Below are positions 10,933 through 23,919 of a stretch of DNA of 64,000 nucleotides, piece after piece. The stretch's first letter is position 1. Every line of letters begins with the position of its first letter. The notes below the pieces were generated by a model. That model was not told the origin of the DNA. It searched no databases and worked only from the letters and a program-made list of their open reading frames with translations. A program made the translations under genes and the position numbers. This DNA comes from Closterium sp. Naga37s-1. Taxonomy: Eukaryota > Streptophyta > Zygnematophyceae > Desmidiales > Closteriaceae. Location of the stretch: the NCBI GenBank assembly GCA_947471745.1, contig CANJKZ010000952.1:1346001-1410000 (forward strand). Direction: 5' to 3'.

Positions 10933-11790
10933 GTGCTCACCGGACAGGGCAGGTCGGGCGGCCCGGCAGTAGGGCGGCTCGGCTGCTCAGCGGCTCGGCG
11001 GCAGTGCAGCTCGGCGCCCGGGCGGCTCGGCGGCAGGGCGGCTCGGCTCCCGGGCGGTTCGGCGGCAGGGCGGCTCGGCTCCCGGGCGAATCGGCGGCAG
11101 GGCGGCTCGGCTCCCGGCGGTTCTGCTGCTAGGCGGCTCCCGCAGGTAGGGCGGCGGTTGGGCCGCAGGTAGGGCGGCGGTCGGGCCGTAGGTAGGGGGG
11201 CGGTAGGGCCGCAAGTGGGGCGGCGGGCAGGCCGCAGTTAGGGCGGCGGGCGAGCCGCAGGTAGGGCGGTGAGTGGGCCGCAGGTAGGGCGGCGTGGGGC
11301 CGGGACGGGCGGCGCGCGGGCGTCGAGGGGACGGGACGGGCGGCGCGCGGGCGTCGAGGGGCCGGGACGGGCGGCGCGCGGGCGTCTAGGGGTCGGTCCG
11401 GGTGGCGCGCGGGCGTCTAGGGGCCGGGACGAGCGGCGCGTGGGCGTCGAGGGGCCGGGACGGGCGGCGCGCGGGCGTCTAGGGGCCGGGACGGGCGGCG
11501 CGCGGGCGTCTAGGGGCCGGGACGGGCGGCTCACGGGCGTCGAGGGGCCGGGACGGGCGGCGCGCGGGCGTCGAGGGGCCGGGACTGGCGGCGCGCGGGC
11601 GTCTAGGGGCCGGGACGGGCGGCGCGCGGGCGTCTAGGGGCCGGGACGGGCGGCGCGCGGGCGTCTAGGGGCCGGGCCGGGCGGCGCACTGGCGTCTAGG
11701 GGCCGGGACGGGCGGCGCGCGGGCGTCTAAGGGGCCGGGACGGGCGGCGCGCGGGCGGCTAAGGGCCGTGACGGGCGGCTAAAGGGGCCA
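10933..11790 (-). repeat. Copia-1 GC-rich minisatellite leader
   Basis: The untranslated leader between PBS and Gag is built from GC-rich tandem units. From 10960 to about 11240 units are centred on GGGCGGCTCGG, and from about 11293 to 11770 about 15 copies of a 31-bp unit contain GGGACGGGCGGCGCG. Open frames here are compositional artefacts. Equivalent but non-homologous GC-rich arrays occupy the leaders of Copia-2, TRIM-A and TRIM-B. Confidence 0.85.
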
Positions 11791-11896
11791 CTAGGGGCCA
11801 AGAGAGAGGGGAGCGCGACCCGGGTAGGGGCAGAGTGCGCTCCGGGCAGGAAAAAAAAAAAAACGGTGGGCCCTAGGAACAGTTCCCACGAGGGAA

Positions 11897-11910
11897 CCTG
11901 CTCGATACCA
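11897..11910 (-). promoter_or_regulatory. Copia-1 primer-binding site
   Basis: Reads TGGTATCGAGCAGG on the minus strand, directly next to the 5' LTR. Plant Copia elements typically carry TGGTATCAGAGC, complementary to the 3' end of initiator-Met tRNA; this copy lacks one A. Confidence 0.75.
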
Positions 11911-12045
11911 TGAGAATAGTAGAACGAGAATGAATGAACTATGAATGAAGTGAGTACATATGGGAAACCCTAATTGGGTTGTACCCCCTATGGGATACCC
12001 CACTATAGCCTACACAACAGCATAAGCTATATATATGTTCTGACA
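11911..12045 (-). repeat. Copia-1 5' LTR (135 bp)
   Basis: Identical to 4609-4743 and followed by the right copy of the AGAAG target duplication at 12046-12050. The short LTR must hold the promoter; on the minus strand an AT-rich TATATATA stretch lies near its 5' end. Confidence 0.97.
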
Positions 12046-15000
12046 AGAAGGGGTGGTATGAAGCACATGCCCAACGCACAAGCGTTGATGCGTTACCGAC
12101 AGCCATGTTTAGACAGTGCGACGATGCAGCGTTCAGGCCTGCGGGTTGCGCGACATGGTGAATCCGTTGTGCTATGGTGTTGGACTGTCATCCATTCTTG
12201 CACAGACATTAAACAAGGTGCTTAGAAGGGGTGGTATGAAGCACAGGCCCAACGCACAAGCGTTGATGCGTTACCGACAGCCATGTTTAGACAGTGCGAC
12301 GATGCAGCGTTCAGGCCTGCGGGTTGCGCGACATGGTGAATCCGTTGTGGTATGGTGTTGGACTGTCATCCATTCTTGCACGGACATTAAACAAGGTGCT
12401 TAGAAGGGGTGGTTGAAGCACAGGCCCAACGCACAAGCGTTGATGCGTTACCGACAGCCATGTTTAGACAGTGCGACGATGCAGCGTTCAGGCCTGCGGG
12501 TTGCGCGACATGGTGAATCAGTTGTGGTATGGTGTTGGACTGTCATCCATTCTTGCACGGACATTAAACAAGGTGCTTAGAAGGGGTGGTTGAAGCACAG
12601 GCCCAACGCACAAGCGTTTGATGTGTTACCGACAGCCATGTTTAGACAGTGCGACGATGCAGCGTTCAGGCCTGCGGGTTGCGCGACATGGTGAATCCGT
12701 TGTGCTATGGTGTTGGACTGTCATCCATTCTTGCACGGACATTAAACAAGGTGCTTAGAAGGGGTGGTATGAAGCACAGGCCCAACGCACAAGCGTTGAT
12801 GCGTTACCGACAGCCATGTTTAGACAGTGCGACGATGCAGCGTTCAGGCCTGCGGGTTGCGCGACATGGTGAATCCGTTGTGCTATGGTGTTGGACTGTC
12901 ATCCATTCTTGCACGGACATTAAACAAGGTGCTTAGAAGGGGTGGTTGAAGCACAGGCCCAACGCACAAGCGTTGATGCGTTACCGACAGCCATGTTTAG
13001 ACAGTGCGACGATGCAGCGTTCAGGCCTGCGGGTTGCGCGACATGGTGAATCAGTTGTGGTATGGTGTTGGACTGTCATCCATTCTTGCACGGACACTAA
13101 ACAAGGTGCTTAGAAGGGGTGGTTGAAGCACATGCCCAACGCACAAGCGTTGATGCGTTACCGAAAGCCATGTTTAGACAGTGCGACGATGCAGCGTTCA
13201 GGCATGCGGGTTGCGCGACATGGTGAATCCGATGTGGTATGGTGTTGGACTGTCATCCATTCTTGCACGGACATTAAACAAGGTGCTTAGAAGGGGTGGT
13301 TGAAGCACAGGCCCAACGCACAAGCGTTGATGCGTTACCGACAGCCACGTTTAGACAGTGCGACGATGCAGCGTTCAGGCATGCGGGTTGCGCGACATGG
13401 TGAATCCGTTGTGGTATGGTGTTGGACTGTCATCCATTCTTGCACGGACATTAAACAAGGTGCTTAGAAGGGGTGGTTGAAGCACAGGCCCAACGCACAA
13501 GCGTTGATGCGTTACCGACAGCCGTTGATGCGTTACCGACAGCCACGTTCAGACAGTGCGACGATGCAGCGTTTAGGCCTGCGGGTTGCGCGACATGGTG
13601 AATCCGTTGTGGTATGGTGTTGGACTGTCATCCATTCTTGCACGGACATTAAACAAGGTGCTTAGAAGGGGTGGTTGAAGCACAGGCCCAACGCACAAGC
13701 GTTTGATGTGTTACCGACAGCCATGTTTAGACAGTGCGACGATGCAGCGTTCAGGCCTGCGGGTTGCGCGACATGGTGAATCCGTTGTGCTATGGTGTTG
13801 GACTGTCATCCATTCTTGCACGGACATTAAACAAGGTGCTTAGAAGGGGTGGTATGAAGCACAGGCCCAACGCACAAGCGTTGATGCGTTACCGACAGCC
13901 ATGTTTAGACAGTGCGACGATGCAGCGTTCAGGCCTGCGGGTTGCGCGACATGGTGAATCCGTTGTGCTATGGTGTTGGACTGTCATCCATTCTTGCACG
14001 GACATTAAACAAGGTGCTTAGAAGGGGTGGTTGAAGCACAGGCCCAACGCACAAGCGTTGATGCGTTACCGACAGCCATGTTTAGACAGTGCGACGATGC
14101 AGCGTTCAGGCCTGCGGGTTGCGCGACATGGTGAATCAGTTGTGGTATGGTGTTGGACTGTCATCCATTCTTGCACGGACACTAAACAAGGTGCTTAGAA
14201 GGGGTGGTTGAAGCACATGCCCAACGCACAAGCGTTGATGCGTTACCGAAAGCCATGTTTAGACAGTGCGACGATGCAGCGTTCAGGCATGCGGGTTGCG
14301 CGACATGGTGAATCCGATGTGGTATGGTGTTGGACTGTCATCCATTCTTGCACGGACATTAAACAAGGTGCTTAGAAGGGGTGGTTGAAGCACAGGCCCA
14401 ACGCACAAGCGTTGATGCGTTACCGACAGCCACGTTTAGACAGTGCGACGATGCAGCGTTCAGGCATGCGGGTTGCGCGACATGGTGAATCCGTTGTGGT
14501 ATGGTGTTGGACTGTCATCCATTCTTGCACGGACATTAAACAAGGTGCTTAGAAGGGGTGGTTGAAGCACAGGCCCAACGCACAAGCGTTGATGCGTTAC
14601 CGACAGCCGTTGATGCGTTACCGACAGCCACGTTCAGACAGTGCGACGATGCAGCGTTTAGGCCTGCGGGTTGCGCGACATGGTGAATCCGTTGTGGTAT
14701 GGTGTTGGACTGTCATCCATTCTTGCACGGACATTAAACAAGGTGCTTAGAAGGGGTGGTTGAAGCACAGGCCCAACGCACAAGCGTTGATGCGTTACCG
14801 ACAGCCACGTTGAGACAGTGCGACGATGCAGCGTTCAGGCCTGCGGGTTGCGCGACATGGTGAATCCGTTGTGGTATGGTGTTGGACTGTCATCCATTCT
14901 TGCACGGACATTAAACAAGGTGCTTAGAAGGGGTGGTTGAAGCACAGGCCCAACGCACAAGCGTTGATGCGTTACCGACAGCCACGTTGAGACAGTGCGA

Positions 15001-18000
15001 CGATGCAGCGTTCAGGCCTGCGGGTTGCGCGACATGGTGAATCCGTTGTGCTATGGTGTTGGACTGTCATCCATTCTTGCACGGACATTAAACAAGGTGC
15101 TTAGAAGGGGTGGTTGAAGCACAGGCCCAACGCACAAGCGTTGATGCGTTACCGACAGCCACGTTGAGACAGTGCGACGATGCAGCGTTCAGGCCTGCGG
15201 GTTGCGCGACATGGTGAATCCGTTGTGCTATGGTGTTGGACTGTCATCCATTCTTGCACGGACATTAAACAAGGTGCTTAGAAGGGGTGGTTGAAGCACA
15301 TGCCCAACGCACAAGCGTTGATGCGTTACCGACAGCCATGTTTAGACAGTGCGACGATGCAGCGTTCAGGCCTGCGGGTTGCGCGACATGGTGAATCCGT
15401 TGTGCTATGGTGTTGGACTGTCATCCATTCTTGCACGGACATTAAACAAGGTGCTTAGAAGGGGTGGTTGAAGCACATGCCCAACGCACAAGCGTTGATG
15501 CGTTACCGACAGCCATGTTTAGACAGTGCCACGATGCAGCGTTCAGGCCTGCGGGTTGCGCGACATGGTGAATCCGTTGTGCTATGGTGTTGGACTGTCA
15601 TCCATTCTTGCACGGACATTAAACAAGGTGCTTAGAAGGGGTGGTATGAAGCACAGGCCCAACGCACAAGCGTTGATGCGTTACCGACAGCCATGTTTAG
15701 ACAGTGCGACGATGCAGCGTTCAGGCCTGCGGGTTGCGCGACATGGTGAATCCGTTGTGCTATGGTGTTGGACTGTCATCCATTCTTGCACGGACATTAA
15801 ACAAGGTGCTTAGAAGGGGTGGTTGAAGCACAGGCCCAACGCACAAGCGTTGATGCGTTACCGACAGCCATGTTTAGACAGTGCGACGATGCAGCGTTCA
15901 GGCCTGCGGGTTGCGCGACATGGTGAATCAGTTGTGGTATGGTGTTGGACTGTCATCCATTCTTGCACGGACATTAAACAAGGTGCTTAGAAGGGGTGGT
16001 TGAAGCACATGCCCAACGCACAAGCGTTGATGCGTTACCGACAGCCATGTTTAGACAGTGCGACGATGCAGCGTTCAGGCCTGCGGGTTGCGCGACATGG
16101 TGAATCCGTTGTGCTATGGTGTTGGACTGTCATCCATTCTTGCACGGACATTAAACAAGGTGCTTAGAAGGGGTGGTATGAAGCACAGGCCCAACGCACA
16201 AGCGTTGATGCGTTACCGACAGCCATGTTTAGACAGTGCGACGATGCAGCGTTCAGGCATGCGGGTTGCGCGACATGGTGAATCCGTTGTGCTATGGTGT
16301 TGGACTGTCATCCATTCTTGCACGGACATTAAACAAGGTGCTTAGAAGGGGTGGTTGAAGCACAGGCCCAACGCACAAGCGTTGATGCGTTACCGACAGC
16401 CATGTTTAGACAGTGCGACGATGCAGCGTTCAGGCCTGCGGGTTGCGCGACATGGTGAATCAGTTGTGGTATGGTGTTGGACTGTCATCCATTCTTGCAC
16501 GGACATTAAACAAGGTGCTTAGAAGGGGTGGTTGAAGCACATGCCCAACGCACAAGCGTTGATGCGTTACCGACAGCCATGTTTAGACAGTGCGACGATG
16601 CAGCGTTCAGGCCTGCGGGTTGCGCGACATGGTGAATCCGTTGTGCTATGGTGTTGGACTGTCATCCATTCTTGCACGGACATTAAACAAGGTGCTTAGA
16701 AGGGGTGGTATGAAGCACAGGCCCAACGCACAAGCGTTGATGCGTTACCGACAGCCATGTTTAGACAGTGCGACGATGCAGCGTTCAGGCATGCGGGTTG
16801 CGCGACATGGTGAATCCGTTGTGCTATGGTGTTGGACTGTCATCCATTCTTGCACGGACATTAAACAAGGTGCTTAGAAGGGGTGGTTGAAGCACAGGCC
16901 CAACGCACAAGCGTTGATGCGTTACCGACAGCCATGTTTAGACAGTGCGACGATGCAGCGTTCAGGCCTGCGGGTTGCGCGACATGGTGAATCAGTTGTG
17001 GTATGGTGTTGGACTGTCATCCATTCTTGCACGGACATTAAACAAGGTGCTTAGAAGGGGTGGTTGAAGCACAGGCCCAACGCACAAGCGTTGATGCGTT
17101 ACCGACAGCCACGTTGAGACAGTGCGACGATGCAGCGTTCAGGCCTGCGGGTTGCGCGACATGGTGAATCCGTTGTGCTATGGTGTTGGACTGTCATCCA
17201 TTCTTGCACGGACATTAAACAAGGTGCTTAGAAGGGGTGGTTGAAGCACATGCCCAACGCACAAGCGTTGATGCGTTACCGACAGCCATGTTTAGACAGT
17301 GCGACGATGCAGCGTTCAGGCCTGCGGGTTGCGCGACATGGTGAATCCGTTGTGCTATGGTGTTGGACTGTCATCCATTCTTGCACGGACATTAAACAAG
17401 GTGCTTAGAAGGGGTGGTTGAAGCACATGCCCAACGCACAAGCGTTGATGCGTTACCGACAGCCATGTTTAGACAGTGCCACGATGCAGCGTTCAGGCCT
17501 GCGGGTTGCGCGACATGGTGAATCCGTTGTGCTATGGTGTTGGACTGTCATCCATTCTTGCACGGACATTAAACAAGGTGCTTAGAAGGGGTGGTATGAA
17601 GCACAGGCCCAACGCACAAGCGTTGATGCGTTACCGACAGCCATGTTTAGACAGTGCGACGATGCAGCGTTCAGGCCTGCGGGTTGCGCGACATGGTGAA
17701 TCCGTTGTGCTATGGTGTTGGACTGTCATCCATTCTTGCACGGACATTAAACAAGGTGCTTAGAAGGGGTGGTTGAAGCACATGCCCAACGCACAAGCGT
17801 TGATGCGTTACCGACAGCCATGTTTAGACAGTGCCACGATGCAGCGTTCAGGCCTGCGGGTTGCGCGACATGGTGAATCCGTTGTGCTATGGTGTTGGAC
17901 TGTCATCCATTCTTGCACGGACATTAAACAAGGTGCTTAGAAGGGGTGGTATGAAGCACAGGCCCAACGCACAAGCGTTGATGCGTTACCGACAGCCATG

Positions 18001-21000
18001 TTTAGACAGTGCGACGATGCAGCGTTCAGGCCTGCGGGTTGCGCGACATGGTGAATCCGTTGTGCTATGGTGTTGGACTGTCATCCATTCTTGCACGGAC
18101 ATTAAACAAGGTGCTTAGAAGGGGTGGTTGAAGCACAGGCCCAACGCACAAGCGTTGATGCGTTACCGACAGCCATGTTTAGACAGTGCGACGATGCAGC
18201 GTTCAGGCCTGCGGGTTGCGCGACATGGTGAATCAGTTGTGGTATGGTGTTGGACTGTCATCCATTCTTGCACGGACATTAAACAAGGTGCTTAGAAGGG
18301 GTGGTTGAAGCACATGCCCAACGCACAAGCGTTGATGCGTTACCGACAGCCATGTTTAGACAGTGCGACGATGCAGCGTTCAGGCCTGCGGGTTGCGCGA
18401 CATGGTGAATCCGTTGTGCTATGGTGTTGGACTGTCATCCATTCTTGCACGGACATTAAACAAGGTGCTTAGAAGGGGTGGTATGAAGCACAGGCCCAAC
18501 GCACAAGCGTTGATGCGTTACCGACAGCCATGTTTAGACAGTGCGACGATGCAGCGTTCAGGCATGCGGGTTGCGCGACATGGTGAATCCGTTGTGCTAT
18601 GGTGTTGGACTGTCATCCATTCTTGCACGGACATTAAACAAGGTGCTTAGAAGGGGTGGTTGAAGCACAGGCCCAACGCACAAGCGTTGATGCGTTACCG
18701 ACAGCCACGTTTAGACAGTGCGACGATGCAGCGTTCAGGCATGCGGATTGCGCGACATGGTGAATCCGTTGTGGTATGGTGTTGGACTGTCATCCATTCT
18801 TGCACGGACATTAAACAAGGTGCTTAGAAGGGGTGGTTGAAGCACAGGCCCAACGCACAAGCGTTGATGCGTTACCGACAGCCGTTGATGCGTTACCGAC
18901 AGCCACGTTCAGACAGTGCGACGATGCAGCGTTTAGGCCTGCGGGTTGCGCGACATGGTGAATCCGTTGTGGTATGGTGTTGGACTGTCATCCATTCTTG
19001 CACGGACATTAAACAAGGTGCTTAGAAGGGGTGGTTGAAGCACAGGCCCAACGCACAAGCGTTGATGCGTTACCGACAGCCACGTTGAGACAGTGCGACG
19101 ATGCAGCGTTCAGGCCTTCGGGTTGCGCGACATGGTGAATCCGTTGTGGTATGGTGTTGGACTGTCATCCATTCTTGCACGGACATTAAACAAGGTGCTT
19201 AGAAGGGGTGGTTGAAGCACAGGCCCAACGCACAAGCGTTGATGCGTTACCGACAGCCACGTTGAGACAGTGCGACGATGCAGCGTTCAGGCCTGCGGGT
19301 TGCGCGACATGGTGAATCCGTTGTGCTATGGTGTTGGACTGTCATCCATTCTTGCACGGACATTAAACAAGGTGCTTAGAAGGGGTGGTTGAAGCACAGG
19401 CCCAACGCACAAGCGTTGATGCGTTACCGACAGCCACGTTGAGACAGTGCGACGATGCAGCGTTCAGGCCTGCGGGTTGCGCGACATGGTGAATCAGTTG
19501 TGGTATGGTGTTGGACTGTCATCCATTCTTGCACGGACATTAAACAAGGTGCTTAGAAGGGGTGGTTGAAGCACATGCCCAACGCACAAGCGTTGATGCG
19601 TTACCGACAGCCATGTTTAGACAGTGCGACGATGCAGCGTTCAGGCCTGCGGGTTGCGCGACATGGTGAATCCGTTGTGCTATGGTGTTGGACTGTCATC
19701 CATTCTTGCACGGACATTAAACAAGGTGCTTAGAAGGGGTGGTATGAAGCACAGGCCCAACGCACAAGCGTTGATGCGTTACCGACAGCCATGTTTAGAC
19801 AGTGCGACGATGCAGCGTTCAGGCCTGCGGGTTGCGCGACATGGTGAATCCGTTGTGCTATGGTGTTGGACTGTCATCCATTCTTGCACGGACATTAAAC
19901 AAGGTGCTTAGAAGGGGTGGTTGAAGCACAGGCCCAACGCACAAGCGTTGATGCGTTACCGACAGCCATGTTTAGACAGTGCGACGATGCAGCGTTCAGG
20001 CCTGCGGGTTGCGCGACATGGTGAATCAGTTGTGGTATGGTGTTGGACTGTCATCCATTCTTGCACGGACATTAAACAAGGTGCTTAGAATGGGTGGTTG
20101 AAGCACATGCCCAACGCACAAGCGTTGATGCGTTACCGACAGCCATGTTTAGACAGTGCGACGATGCAGCGTTCAGGCCTGCGGGTTGCGCGACATGGTG
20201 AATCAGTTGTGGTATGGTGTTGGACTGTCATCCATTCTTGCACGGACATTAAACAAGGTGCTTAGAAGGGGTGGTTGAAGCACAGGCCCAACGCACAAGC
20301 GTTGATGCGTTACCGACAGCCACGTTGAGACAGTGCGACGATGCAGCGTTCAGGCCTGCGGGTTGCGCGACATGGTGAATCCGTTGTGCTATGGTGTTGG
20401 ACTGTCATCCATTCTTGCACGGACATTAAACAAGGTGCTTAGAAGGGGTGGTTGAAGCACATGCCCAACGCACAAGCGTTGATGCGTTACCGACAGCCAT
20501 GTTTAGACAGTGCGACGATGCAGCGTTCAGGCCTGCGGGTTGCGCGACATGGTGAATCCGTTGTGCTATGGTGTTGGACTGTCATCCATTCTTGCACGGA
20601 CATTAAACAAGGTGCTTAGAAGGGGTGGTTGAAGCACATGCCCAACGCACAAGCGTTGATGCGTTACCGACAGCCATGTTTAGACAGTGCGACGATGCAG
20701 CGTTCAGGCATGCGGGTTGCGCGACATGGTGAATCCGTTGTGGTATGGTGTTGGACTGTCATCCATTCTTGCACAGACATTAAACAAGGTGCTTAGAAGG
20801 GGTGGTTGAAGCACAGGCCCAACGCACAAGCGTTGATGCGTTACCGACAGCCGTTGATGCGTTACCGACAGCCACGTTCAGACAGTGCGACGATGCAGCG
20901 TTCAGGCCTGCGGGTTGCGCGACATGGTGAATCCGTTGTGGTATGGTGTTGGACTGTCATCCATTCTTGCACGGACATTAAACAAGGTGCTTAGAAGGGG

Positions 21001-23115
21001 TGGTTGAAGCACAGGCCCAACGCACAAGCGTTGATGCGTTACCGACAGCCACGTTGAGACAGTGCGACGATGCAACGTTCAGGCCTGCGGGTTGCGCGAC
21101 ATGGTGAATCCGTTGTGGTATGGTGTTGGACTGTCATCCATTCTTGCACGGACATTAAACAAGGTGCTTAGAAGGGGTGGTTGAAGCACAGGCCCAACGC
21201 ACAAGCGTTGATGCGTTACCGACAGCCACGTTGAGACAGTGCGACGATGCAGCGTTCAGGCCTGCGGGTTGCGCGACATGGTGAATCCGTTGTGGTATGG
21301 TGTTGGACTGTCATCCATTCTTGCACGGACATTAAACAAGGTGCTTAGAAGGGGTGGTATGAAGCACAGGCCCAACGCAGAAGCGTTCATGCGTTACCGA
21401 CAGCCACGTTGAGACAGTGCGACGATGCAGCGTTCAGGCCTGCGGGTTGCGCGACATGGTGAATCCGTTGTGGTATGGTGTTGGACTGTCATCCATTCTT
21501 GCACGGACATTAAACAAGGTGCTTAGAAGGGGTGGTATGAAGCACAGGCCCAACGCACAAGCGTAGATGCGTTACCGACAGCCACGTTTAGACAGTGCGA
21601 CGATGCAGCGTTCAGGCCTGCGGGTTGCGCGACATGGTGAATCCGTTGTGGTATGGTGTTGGACTGTCATCCATTCTTGCACGGACATTAAACAAGGTGC
21701 TTAGAAGGGGTGGTATGAAGCACAGGCCCAACGCACAAGCGTAGATGCGTTACCGACAGCCACGTTTAGACAGTGCGACGATGCAGCGTTCAGGCCTGCG
21801 GGTTGCGCGACATGGTGAATCCGTTGTGGTATGGTGTTGGACTGTCATCCATTCTTGCACGGACATTAAACAAGGTGCTTAGAAGGGGTGGTTGAAGCAC
21901 AGGCCCAACGCACAAGCGTTGATGCGTTACCGACAGCCATGTTTAGACAGTGCGACGATGCAGCGTTCAGGCCTGCGGGTTGCGCGACATGGTGAATCAG
22001 TTGTGGTATGGTGTTGGACTGTCATCCATTCTTGCACGGACATTAAACAAGGTGCTTAGAAGGGGTGGTTGAAGCACAGGCCCAACGCACAAGCGTTGAT
22101 GCGTTACCGACAGCCATGTTTAGACAGTGCGACGATGCAGCGTTCAGGCCTGCGGGTTGCGCGACATGGTGAATCAGTTGTGGTATGGTGTTGGACTGTC
22201 ATCCATTCTTGCACGGACATTAAACAAGGTGCTTAGAAGGGGTGGTATGAAGCACAGGCCCAACGCACAAGCGTTGATGCGTTACCGACAGCCACGTTTA
22301 GACAGTGCGACGATGCAGCGTTCAGGCCTGCGGGTTGCGCGAAATGGTGAATCCGTTGTGGTATGGTGTTGGACTGTCATCCATTCTTGCACGGACATTA
22401 AACAAGGTGCTTAGAAGGGGTGGTATGAAGCACAGGCCCAACGCACAAGCGTTGATGCGTTACCGACAGCCATGTTTAGACAGTGCGACGATGCAGCGTT
22501 CAGGCCTGCGGGTTGCGCGAAATGGTGAATCCGTTGTGCTATGGTGTTGGACTGTCATCCATTCTTGCACGGACATTAAACAAGGTGCTTAGAAGGGGTG
22601 GTATGAAGCACAGGCCCAACGCACAAGCGTTGATGCGTTACCGACAGCCATGTTTAGACAGTGCGACGATGCAGCGTTCAGGCCTGCGGGTTGCGCGACA
22701 TGGTGAATCCGTTGTGCTATGGTGTTGGACTGTCATCCATTCTTGCACGGACATTAAACAAGGTGCTTAGAAGGGGTGGTATGAAGCACATGCCCAACGC
22801 ACAAGCGTAGATGCGTTACCGACAGCCATGCTTAGACAGTGCGACGATGCAGCGTTCAGGCCTGCGGGTTGCGCGACATGGTGAATCCGTTGTGCTATGG
22901 TGTTGGACTGTCATCCATTCTTGCACGGACATTAAACAAGGTGCTTAGAAGGGGTGGTATGAAGCACAGGCCCAACGCACAAGCGTTGATGCGTTACCGA
23001 CAGCCATGTTTAGACAGTGCGACGATGCAGCGTTCAGGTCTGCGGGTTGCGCGACATGGTGAATCCGTTGTGGTATGGTGTAGGATTGTCATCCTTTCTT
23101 GCACGGACATTCAAA
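12046..23115 (+). repeat. 177/178-bp satellite array with higher-order repeats, main part
   Basis: About 62 tandem monomers of 177 or 178 bp; the one-base difference is GGTATGAAG versus GGTTGAAG. Monomers differ by few substitutions. Higher-order structure is visible: a block of about six monomers recurs at 1,085-bp spacing (the GTTTGATGTG variant at 12612 and 13697). A monomer type with a 21-bp internal duplication occurs at 13503-13544 and again near 14588, 18863 and 20832. Three-monomer (532-bp) and two-monomer (355-bp) units are also repeated. The last copies, after about 23040, are diverged, marking the array edge. Repeated 95-residue open frames are by-products. Monomer length fits one nucleosome, as in many plant centromeric satellites. 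Confidence 0.97.
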
Positions 23116-23919
23116 CCGTTGTGTTATTGTACAACATTGTCATCCATTCTTGCATATTCATTCAGCACGGCGTGTAGAGGTACACTAAACCTCGTGAGAA
23201 CACACGCTATAGGTATTCGGTCCACGCAACAATCATACGTTAGGGCACGGAGTTCTTGGGTACTTCCCGTATTGTTCTCAAGTACGGGTTGTTCTTGAGC
23301 AGGCCTAATGATATGACTGTTTAATAGTTATCAATGACTTGAGTGTCTTGTTAATATGTAACTGTACATTGTCATTTCCTGGTTTGTATGAAGCCTCTTG
23401 AGCTCACCTACGTGTTTGCGATTTCCCCCCTATATCGATTCGCGACACAATCACAGATCCAAACGGATCTCTTCCCACTCTTCCTCATCCCCCTCGACTC
23501 TCACGCACGGTTGATAAAAACAAGTTCTTGAATCAATAGGCACGTCCTTCTCACCGTGCTCGCGACGCACACACACGGCCAACCGTCTTAAGATCCAGTG
23601 CATTCTCCTCTGCTCACGTCGTGGTCGCTCTTAACGGGGGCGTCACGCCTTGTAGGGAAGACGGCCCGTGCTGTGGGCGGTCTGTATCGTGCCTTGTCAC
23701 GACCACGCGGCTCGACATCGTTAGCCAGTCATAAACATTAGCGCCAACCTCAAGTGCCAGTCGTGCAGTGATACAAGCCGCCGACCACAGTGCGCGCTTT
23801 GGCGATGATCGTGTTGCTGTCACAGCCTTCTTGAACGGTGTACTTAATGCGTTCACAAGCTTCATACGGGCTAGTTGCTTCATAGGCCATTTCTAGACTC
23901 TACAACGGATCCGTAACAC
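23116..23919. other. Array edge and upstream region of the Plavaka-like gene
   Basis: Up to about 23170 a diverged satellite remnant persists (a second copy of the TTGTCATCCATTCTTGCA block). The remainder has no recognised gene. It should hold the promoter of the transposase gene starting at 23920. I did not find terminal inverted repeats. Confidence 0.4.

Larger units (their letters stand above)
4609..12045 (-). mobile_element. Copia-1: complete, apparently intact Ty1/Copia retrotransposon
   Basis: This 7,437-bp element lies on the minus strand and is bounded by two 135-bp LTRs that are identical in every base I compared, starting TG and ending CA. A 5-bp target-site duplication AGAAG (4604-4608 and 12046-12050) flanks it. 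The minus-strand order is 5' LTR (11911-12045), PBS (11897-11910), GC-rich minisatellite leader, one uninterrupted polyprotein (10873-4949), PPT, 3' LTR (4609-4743). Identical LTRs plus an unbroken 1,974-residue frame indicate a very recent insertion that may still be competent to move. It sits inside the satellite array, so it is younger than that array. Confidence 0.97.

Noticed and set aside
12120-12160. CENP-B-box-like sequence (GTTCAGGCCTGCGGGT) in the satellite
   Set aside because: One base short and with mismatches at essential positions of the CENP-B consensus; not supportable.
12046-23115. CRISPR-like array
   Set aside because: Units are contiguous 177/178-bp satellites without repeat-spacer alternation, in a eukaryotic context.
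3835-23298. Dozens of nearly identical 62-112-residue open frames in the array
   Set aside because: They are the same stretch of each satellite monomer read between periodic stop codons, with no codon-level constraint or expression signal; the tandem DNA explains them.
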